Part shown: positions 6,291-11,246 of the stretch, one piece after another
How positions within the stretch are numbered: position 1 is the stretch's first letter
Layout: each line of letters begins with the position of its first letter
Assembly (NCBI GenBank): GCA_030609245.1
Contig: JAUWCP010000057.1
Span: 1 to 11,246, forward strand
Source of the DNA: Hyphomicrobium sp.
GTDB lineage: Bacteria > Pseudomonadota > Alphaproteobacteria > Rhizobiales > Hyphomicrobiaceae
DNA: 11,246 nucleotides
Direction of reading: 5' to 3'
Made by a program: the position numbers and the translations under genes
Notes under the pieces: model-generated
Seen by the model: the letters and a program-made list of their open reading frames with translations, nothing else
What the model was told of the DNA's origin: nothing
Databases searched by the model: none

Positions 6291-8603
6291 ATGACACATT
6301 CGCAGCGGCCCGGCGGACCGCCTTACCCTCAAGAGGACTATCGTCACTTCGAGGATCGGCGCATGCCCCCACACACCCAACAAGTCCGCGGGCGTACCGC
6401 GCAGCGTGCAAGCTCGCCGATCATGGTCGGTCTCGTCTATGGCGCGATTGGTCTGCTGGCGGTCGCGGTCGGCATCGTCACATTCTTCATTATATCGCCG
6501 CCGATCGACTTCATCCGCAGTGAAGCTATTGCACGCGTGAAGGCGGAGACAGGCCGCGACCTGCGCATCGCGGGGCGGCCCTCTGTGACGTTCTACCCGA
6601 CACTTGGCGTGCGCCTTAGCGACGTTTCTCTGTCGGCGCCACCCGGTATGGGCGGTCCGCCCTTCGTGAAGATTTCCAAACTCGACATCGGTGTTCGCCT
6701 GCTGCCGCTGTTGCGCCAGGAGATCGTGGTCGACAAGTTCGTACTTTACGATCCGGTGTTTGAACTTCGGGTCGATCGCAACGGCCAAAACAGCTGGGAC
6801 ATGGCCGCGCAAGAACCCAAGCGGCCCATAAGGTTCGCCGAGGTCGTTCCGGCGCAAGACACGATGCGGGATTTTTCGACCGGAGCGAAACGCTTTGTCG
6901 AGAAGCAGCTGGCTCAAAGGCTTCTTGCGGGTGGTACGACGGGCGGGTCAGCGGTCAAGAGCCCGGTCTCAGAACTGGTGCTCGGCGATATTCGCATCGT
7001 CAATGGGACCGTGCGCTACACTGACGAGCGAGACGGCAGCAACGCGCAAGTCGGTGCAATCAACGCAAGTTTTGATCTCGCCTCCCTTTCGCAGCCTTTG
7101 GGTGCGAAAGGCAGCCTTGTCTGGTCCAAGGAAAAAATAGGGTTTGATGGAAAGCTGACGTCGCCGCAGCAACTGCTCGAAGCGCGTCCAGCAAAGCTCG
7201 CGCTGACGGTTTCCAGCCGGCCGATCAACCTCAGCTACGATGGCTCGGTAACGCTGGGGAGCGCTTTCAAGCTGGAAGGTGCCGTCGACGGCAGGGCCGA
7301 CTCGCTGCGCGCGCTCGCGCAATGGCTTGGCACAGAGCTTCCGCGGGCGTCCGGCTTCGGCGAGCTTTCGCTCGCTGGACAGCTCACCACGACAGAGAAG
7401 GTCGTACGCCTTTCTCAGGCCAAAGTTGCGCTCGACGGCGCAACGGCGACGGGTACGGTCGCCGTCGCCTTGTCAGGTGCGCGCCCGCACGTGGTGGCGG
7501 ATCTCAAGGTCTCCGGCCTCAACCTTTCCAACTATGTCGCCGACGATACGGGCAACAGGGCATCGGCGGGCGCACGGCGCGACCCTGCTGCACCGCGTGC
7601 TGCGCCTAAATCGTCCGAGCCGAAATCTATCGAGGACCTGCTGAAGCGCTCCGTGCCCCAGGTGAGGGGGTACACACAGCGGGCTGGATGGAGCAATCAA
7701 CCTTTAGATTTGGCGCTTCTGGATCTTGTCGACGCCAACGCCAACCTGTCCGTCGTGCAGCTCTCTTATGGCGATATCAAACTGGACTCCACGCAGCTCG
7801 TCGTGGCGCTCAAGGATCGCGTCGTCAAGGCGACGTTTAACGACGTGAAACTCTACAAGGGACGCGGAAATGGCGTTGTCACGCTGAACGGGACAGGGGA
7901 TGCTGCGGTGCTGGGCGCGAATTTTGCGCTTTCTGGCGTTGCGGCCCGGCCTCTGCTGAATGACGTGGCCGGCATGGATTGGCTCGAAGGCACGGGCAAT
8001 TTCACACTATCGCTGGCGGGTACCGGCAGAAGTGAGGCTGCGATCGTGCGCTCGCTTAGCGGTAAGTTCGACCTCACTGTTTCTGATGGCGCGCTCGTCG
8101 GATTCAACTTGGGCGGCGCCTTGCGCGACCTGTCGCAAGGTGAATTCCCGGACTTTTCCACTTCGCCAACTGATAAGACCGACTTCAGCGCCCTGACGGC
8201 AAGCTTCAACATCACGAACGGCATCGCGGAGAACAAAGATCTGAAGCTATCAAGTCCGCTGTTGCGTGCCACGGGCGCCGGTACCGTTAACCTGCCTCAG
8301 CGCACGTTGGACTACCAGGTGATCCCCAAGCTGGTCGCGAGCCTATCCGGCCAGGGTGGGCAAACGGACTTGAGCGGCATCGAGATTCCCGTAAACATCA
8401 CAGGCTCGTGGGATAATCCCGACATCGCGCCCGACATTGCCGGCGCCCTCAATAGCGAAAGCACGGTTGAGGCGGTGAAATCGCTCGGCAAGAATTTTGA
8501 GGGCAAGGATGCAGGCGAGATCGTCGACGATCTCTTCGGCAAGGGCAAGGATGGCGGCCCCTCCAAAGCGCAGAAGCTGTTGGACGGTTTTTTGGGTCGC
8601 TAA
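6291..8603 (+). CDS. AsmA family protein
   Basis: This is a 770-residue inner-membrane-anchored protein with a large periplasmic part. Family members (AsmA, TamB-like and Vps13-like bridge proteins) are linked to outer-membrane assembly and lipid transport between membranes. A Pro/Arg/Gln-rich cytoplasmic tail (1-42) precedes a single membrane segment at about 43-69 (MVGLVYGAIGLLAVAV and onward). Then comes the typical AsmA N-terminal region with GRDLRIAGRPSVTFYPTLGV at about 88-107 and LSDVSLSAPPG. An Ala/Pro/Ser-rich linker falls near 420-445. The C-terminal region from about 580 has the AsmA_2 type motif DGALVGFNLGGALRDLSQG and ends with NPDIAPDI. The start is uncertain: the ATG at 6291 has a weak GAG, while the in-frame ATG at 6363 (Met25) has GAGG with an 8-nt spacer. 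Either start keeps the membrane anchor. The exact substrate is unknown. Confidence 0.88.
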   Translation: MTHSQRPGGPPYPQEDYRHFEDRRMPPHTQQVRGRTAQRASSPIMVGLVYGAIGLLAVAVGIVTFFIISPPIDFIRSEAIARVKAETGRDLRIAGRPSVTFYPTLGVRLSDVSLSAPPGMGGPPFVKISKLDIGVRLLPLLRQEIVVDKFVLYDPVFELRVDRNGQNSWDMAAQEPKRPIRFAEVVPAQDTMRDFSTGAKRFVEKQLAQRLLAGGTTGGSAVKSPVSELVLGDIRIVNGTVRYTDERDGSNAQVGAINASFDLASLSQPLGAKGSLVWSKEKIGFDGKLTSPQQLLEARPAKLALTVSSRPINLSYDGSVTLGSAFKLEGAVDGRADSLRALAQWLGTELPRASGFGELSLAGQLTTTEKVVRLSQAKVALDGATATGTVAVALSGARPHVVADLKVSGLNLSNYVADDTGNRASAGARRDPAAPRAAPKSSEPKSIEDLLKRSVPQVRGYTQRAGWSNQPLDLALLDLVDANANLSVVQLSYGDIKLDSTQLVVALKDRVVKATFNDVKLYKGRGNGVVTLNGTGDAAVLGANFALSGVAARPLLNDVAGMDWLEGTGNFTLSLAGTGRSEAAIVRSLSGKFDLTVSDGALVGFNLGGALRDLSQGEFPDFSTSPTDKTDFSALTASFNITNGIAENKDLKLSSPLLRATGAGTVNLPQRTLDYQVIPKLVASLSGQGGQTDLSGIEIPVNITGSWDNPDIAPDIAGALNSESTVEAVKSLGKNFEGKDAGEIVDDLFGKGKDGGPSKAQKLLDGFLGR

Positions 8604-8606
8604 CTT

Positions 8607-8626
8607 GCGCGCTCAGAAGAGCGCGC
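8607..8626 (+). terminator. Strong hairpin just after the AsmA stop
   Basis: GCGCGCTC (8607-8614) and GAGCGCGC (8619-8626) pair perfectly around an AGAA tetraloop, 3 nt after the stop codon. There is no T-tract, so it may be a 3'-end stabilising hairpin or an imperfect terminator rather than a full intrinsic one. Confidence 0.4.
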
Positions 8627-8717
8627 CAATCGGCGCGGTCCCCGTCACCGGCCTTGTTTGATTCGGCGGCGGCGAGGCTGATTAAGAACACGTGAACATG
8701 GTGGCAAACTTTTTTTG

Positions 8718-8736
8718 GTGCGGCGGGCACTTTTTT
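8718..8736 (+). terminator. Weak candidate intrinsic terminator upstream of speD
   Basis: GTGC (8718-8721) and GCAC (8727-8730) form a 4-bp GC stem with loop GGCGG, followed by TTTTTT (8731-8736). The stem is short for an efficient terminator. A second T7 run (8710-8716) lies immediately before it. It could end read-through from the AsmA gene or act in the speD leader. Confidence 0.25.
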
Positions 8737-8870
8737 CCTTGCGCAAGAGGGGGGTGTGCCTCATATGACCCCTCTCCGTTCGTCCACCTGCCCCTAAGGT
8801 AGAGGAATTCCTACACCCCAAAGGTAAGGAGCGGGCGGGTCACATCTGTCTACTGGTTGGGGAGGGTCAA
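8737..8870 (+). promoter_or_regulatory. speD leader region with hairpins
   Basis: Structured sequence lies before speD. It includes the palindrome CTTGCGCAAG (8738-8747) and a 7-bp stem AGAGGGG/CCCCTCT (8746-8752 with 8769-8775). A bulged stem formed by GTAGAGG and CCTAC centres on GGAATTCC. The ribosome site GGAGG (8861-8865) sits 5 nt before the ATG and is purine-rich on both sides. No known SAM riboswitch core is recognisable to me. A promoter could not be assigned. Confidence 0.3.
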
Positions 8871-9428
8871 ATGGCCTTTTATGACACCCTCTTCCAATTG
8901 GGGATGGACTTGACTCGTTCAAGCACCGCCCAAGAGGAAGATCGTCGTGAAGCTGCGCGAGTGGCGCACGAAGATAGGAAGGATTTCTTCATCGAGCGCG
9001 ATGGCGTTCGGTTCGCTGGAACCCACCTGTTAGTGGATCTATTCGGCGCCCGACGGCTTGATGACATTCAGCACATCAAGCGAACGCTAGAGCGATGTGT
9101 GGCCGTAGCAGGCGCAACGCTATTGCACATTCACTTGCATCACTTCACACCCAATGGCGGCGTTTCCGGGGTCGCCGTGCTGGCGGAGAGTCACATCTCC
9201 ATTCATAGCTGGCCCGAAGCCAACTATGCGGCACTCGATGTGTTTATGTGCGGCGATGCGAAACCGCAGAACTGCGTCGAGGTTCTTTGCGAGGCATTCG
9301 ATGCCGAGGATGTGGTCTTAACGACACATCATCGCGGTTCGAAGCTCGAGGACCGCAGCTGGCGGGCCGCACGCGCCAAACAGGTGCCGGTGCACCACAA
9401 GAGCGTCAAGAAAGCAGAAGCCGCCTAA
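8871..9428 (+). CDS. speD: S-adenosylmethionine decarboxylase proenzyme
   Basis: This 185-residue class I, SpeH-type AdoMet decarboxylase makes decarboxylated S-adenosylmethionine, the aminopropyl donor for spermidine synthesis, in the cytoplasm. The conserved GTHLLVDLFGA opens the catalytic fold at residue 50. The processing site is AESHISIHSWPE: self-cleavage between E106 and S107 would convert Ser107 to the pyruvoyl cofactor. H112 and C127 (FMCGD) are the partners. All three are displaced by a constant 44 residues from Ser63, His68 and Cys83 as I recall them for the Thermotoga enzyme. A charged N-terminal extension of about 44 residues (QEEDRREAARVAHEDRKD) and a Lys-rich C-terminal tail are extra to the minimal enzyme. 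Ser107 processing into two chains should be intact. The start is set by GGAGG with a 5-nt spacer. No spermidine synthase gene is in the window. The gene could also be named speH. Confidence 0.95.
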   Translation: MAFYDTLFQLGMDLTRSSTAQEEDRREAARVAHEDRKDFFIERDGVRFAGTHLLVDLFGARRLDDIQHIKRTLERCVAVAGATLLHIHLHHFTPNGGVSGVAVLAESHISIHSWPEANYAALDVFMCGDAKPQNCVEVLCEAFDAEDVVLTTHHRGSKLEDRSWRAARAKQVPVHHKSVKKAEAA

Positions 9429-9445
9429 TAAGGCTGCTTGTGCAA

Positions 9446-9478
9446 GGCGCGTTTCCTCCCCAGAGGAAAAAGCGTGCC
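9446..9478. terminator. Hairpin downstream of speD
   Basis: TTTCCTC (9452-9458) and GAGGAAA (9463-9469) are perfect arms around a CCCA loop. Outer pairs from GGCGCG (9446-9451) with GCGTGCC (9472-9478) extend it with a few wobbles. It starts 17 nt after the speD stop. A-rich sequence rather than a T-tract follows on the plus strand, so termination is uncertain. Confidence 0.4.
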
Positions 9479-9516
9479 GCTTCTTGCGCCGCAGTGGGGC
9501 CATGTTTACGTCTTGT

Positions 9517-9560
9517 GCTTAAGCGGCGCAGCAGGGAAAATGCTGCTGCGCCGGCTTAGC
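9517..9560. terminator. Long hairpin between speD and the DUF459 gene
   Basis: GGCGCAGCAG (9525-9534) pairs with CTGCTGCGCC (9543-9552) around an 8-nt loop. AAGC/GCTT and further pairs extend the stem to about 17 bp with two one-base bulges. No T-tract follows on either strand. It may be a Rho-aided terminator, an mRNA 3'-end stabiliser, or part of the leader of the next gene, whose GTG lies 41 nt downstream. Confidence 0.5.
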
Positions 9561-9601
9561 GCAAGCTGAGCAGTGGCTGATGCAAGCTCTCAGGAGCGAA
9601 T

Positions 9602-10909
9602 GTGAAACGCGCCTTCGTCACAACAATCCTATCGGCTCTCGCCATTGCCTTGGCAACGGCGGCCTCGGGGCAGGAGGGCGGGTTCCGTGGCAGCTTCATC
9701 ACGCCGTTCCCCGCCAACGATGTCTACCAGGTACAGGTGATGGGCGACTGGTTCGCCGATGGGCTGTTCAATGGCATGCTTGAGCCCACTGCCGGCGGTG
9801 CACGTGTCAACATCCAGCGTAGGCGATGGAGTTTAGCCGGGCTCATGCGCCGCAGGTCTACGAGTGACCTAGCCAATATCGAGTCGGCCTTCGCCGGCGA
9901 CAGGCCTCACATTGTCATCGTTATGCTGGGGGCCCAGGATCGGTTTAGCCTCAGCAGTAAGCGGTTGCGCTCGCGTAACGAAAAGTGGCGCAAGATGTAC
10001 GCCGAGCGAGTGGACCGTCTGATGAAAGCCCTGAAGCAAGGCAATCGAGCTGTGTATTGGGTCGGATTGCCGAACATGAGGCGCTGGCGTGACAATGAGC
10101 GTGCGCGACTGATGAACGACATCATTCGCGAGCGCGCCTATCTGAATGGTGTCCGCTTCATCGATGCGTATGCGAGCTTCGTCGACGACGGTCGCGGCTA
10201 CAGCCCATACGGCCCCGATGTCACTGGCAGGATCCGGCGCCTGCGCGACTCCGATGGTGTGCACTTTACCTATGCGGGCTATCGCAAGCTCGCCCATTTC
10301 GTCCAGCGGGAGCTTAAGCGCGACCTCGTGCAAGCGCGTCGAGAGCGAGCCATTCCGCTCGCCGGAAGCTCAGCTGAGCAAGCAAGGATCAATCCCAACA
10401 GGGCGCGCTTAAGAGCCGAGGACGCCAAGAGTAAAGAAAAGCGTTCGGGCAAGAAAGCCAGAAGCGCCGCGGGTGCACCTGGAGATGCTGGCGGGCAAAA
10501 GGCCGATCACGGCAGGGTCGACCTCAAGGTTCGCAACCAAAACGGGCTGGAAGAGGTCGTAACGGTTGAATTGGTCCGGCCGGCCATCTCCGCCGCCGTC
10601 ATTGCGTTGGTGACGCGCAAAGAGAGACCAGATCGCCCCTCGCAGATGGGCGATGTTCTGGTCGACCAAATCTCTGGCGGGCTGACGGTCATGAGCTCGA
10701 TTATTCCTCCGGTCAGTGCGGGAGCGGGGCGGCACAAAACGTCGCCGACACAAACGCCGTACTTCCGCGTGCTCGAAAAGGGTGAGCGGCTCACTCCGAG
10801 ACCAGGCCGTGCAGACGATGTCTCTTGGCCGAAGCCGCAAGAGACTGCTGAGGTTCAATCAAAGCCGGTGCTGAAGAAAATGGGCGAACGGCGCTCAAGC
10901 AAGCGCTAA
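9602..10909 (+). CDS. Exported DUF459 (SGNH-hydrolase-like) protein with altered active site
   Basis: This 435-residue protein starts at a GTG with AGGAG and a 5-nt spacer. The first 24 residues are a signal peptide (MKRAFVTTILSALAIALATA, then ASGQ), so it should be periplasmic. Residues 44-245 match the DUF459/SGNH fold common in Hyphomicrobiales. Block I reads VMGDWFADGL, so Trp50 stands where the catalytic Ser of GDS is expected. Block III reads LGAQD (110-113) in place of GxND. Later come YWVGLPNMRRW and the C-terminal DGVHFTYAG with D218 and H221 intact. The substrate is unknown, and with the Ser absent the protein may be catalytically inactive or bind a glycan. Residues about 250-305 are a Lys/Arg/Ala-rich linker. 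Residues 305-376 resemble a small folded region ending in Gly/Val-rich sequence. The remainder is basic and disordered-looking. It follows speD by 173 bp and likely has its own promoter. Confidence 0.8.
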   Translation: MKRAFVTTILSALAIALATAASGQEGGFRGSFITPFPANDVYQVQVMGDWFADGLFNGMLEPTAGGARVNIQRRRWSLAGLMRRRSTSDLANIESAFAGDRPHIVIVMLGAQDRFSLSSKRLRSRNEKWRKMYAERVDRLMKALKQGNRAVYWVGLPNMRRWRDNERARLMNDIIRERAYLNGVRFIDAYASFVDDGRGYSPYGPDVTGRIRRLRDSDGVHFTYAGYRKLAHFVQRELKRDLVQARRERAIPLAGSSAEQARINPNRARLRAEDAKSKEKRSGKKARSAAGAPGDAGGQKADHGRVDLKVRNQNGLEEVVTVELVRPAISAAVIALVTRKERPDRPSQMGDVLVDQISGGLTVMSSIIPPVSAGAGRHKTSPTQTPYFRVLEKGERLTPRPGRADDVSWPKPQETAEVQSKPVLKKMGERRSSKR

Positions 10910-10914
10910 GTCCG

Positions 10915-10929
10915 GCCGTCAGTAACGGC
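10915..10929. terminator. Short hairpin between convergent genes
   Basis: GCCGT (10915-10919) and ACGGC (10925-10929) pair around CAGTA in the 73-bp gap between the DUF459 gene and gltD. It is small and has no T-tract, so it is only a weak bidirectional terminator candidate. Confidence 0.2.
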
Positions 10930-10982
10930 AATCGGCGCGCGCAACGCGAAGGCCACCTGCCTGAAATGTGTCCGGTCCGCGC

Positions 10983-11246
10983 TTAGCGCGGCAGGGTCGT
11001 CGACCCCATCAGGAACTTATCGATCGCGTGCGCAGCTTGCCGCCCTTCGCGGATCGCCCACACGACGAGCGACTGCCCACGGCGGATGTCGCCCGCCGCA
11101 AAGACCTTCTCGCGGCCAGAGACCTTGTAGTCCTGCTCGTCGGCATCAAGTCCCTTGAAGCGGCCGCGCGGCACGATCTCTAGATCGAGCTCTTTCACGA
11201 GGTCATCGGCAACGGGTCCCGAAAATCCCATCGCGAAAAGCACGAG
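10983..11246 (-). CDS. gltD: Glutamate synthase small subunit, C-terminal end (partial)
   Basis: Only the last 87 codons are in the window; the gene runs off the right edge. The fragment reads LVLFAMGFSGP, then the FAD-binding signature VFAAGDIRRGQSLVVWAI, EGRQAAHAID, and the end KFLMGSTTLPR. These are diagnostic of the NADPH-dependent glutamate synthase beta subunit, which feeds electrons to GltB for ammonia assimilation with glutamine and 2-oxoglutarate. Closely related glutamate synthase-like oxidoreductases share the FAD motif, but the GSTTLPR-type tail fits GltD well. It is convergent with the DUF459 gene. Confidence 0.92.
   Translation of the reverse strand, partial: LVLFAMGFSGPVADDLVKELDLEIVPRGRFKGLDADEQDYKVSGREKVFAAGDIRRGQSLVVWAIREGRQAAHAIDKFLMGSTTLPR

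Noticed and set aside
6194..6523. 109-residue plus-strand ORF overlapping the AsmA start
   Set aside because: Most of it is an out-of-frame copy of the AsmA N-terminus, and its start lacks a ribosome site. The near-duplicate 15-mer at its start (6192-6206 versus 6289-6303) looks coincidental.

Overview
The window looks like chromosomal DNA of an alphaproteobacterium, most likely order Hyphomicrobiales (Rhizobiales). The evidence is the GC-rich coding sequence, a cysteine-type intracellular PHB depolymerase, an SpeH-type S-adenosylmethionine decarboxylase, a DUF459 SGNH-like exported protein, a long AsmA-family protein, and a terminal fragment of glutamate synthase small subunit (gltD). Genus cannot be fixed from the sequence alone.

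Layout. Positions 1-1322 are the accessory-looking part. They hold a perfect 11-bp hairpin, a hairpin-rich stretch ending in a good rho-independent terminator (a possible small RNA, about 60-223), a 110-bp segment bounded by 10-bp inverted repeats, and two overlapping minus-strand reading frames (849-1058 and 355-876) that read like one gene broken by a frameshift. This stretch is more AT-rich than the rest and abuts the 3' end of a tRNA-Arg(CCG) gene (1323-1399, minus), a common address for integrated elements. A well-spaced promoter drives the tRNA. Diverging from it is polA (1556-4546), whose predicted promoter sits so close to the ATG that the mRNA may be leaderless.

From 4647 on, the window is ordinary core chromosome. 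phaZ (minus, 4647-5954) is convergent with polA. A 336-bp divergent intergenic region with inverted repeats separates phaZ from an AsmA-family gene (6291-8603). Then come speD/speH (8871-9428, spermidine synthesis), an exported DUF459 protein (9602-10909), and the 3' end of gltD on the opposite strand (10983 to the edge). The genes are separately housekept functions: DNA repair and replication, carbon-store mobilisation, envelope assembly, polyamine synthesis, a cell-envelope SGNH-like protein and nitrogen assimilation. They are mostly separated by hairpin-bearing intergenic regions rather than fused into one operon.

I do not see a novel multi-gene system, CRISPR array, toxin-antitoxin pair or intact mobile element. 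The observations most worth checking are the structured RNA candidate at the left edge with two mutually exclusive pairings, the frameshifted gene beside the tRNA, the probable leaderless polA transcript, the speD leader, and the Ser-to-Trp change at the usual catalytic position of the DUF459 protein.
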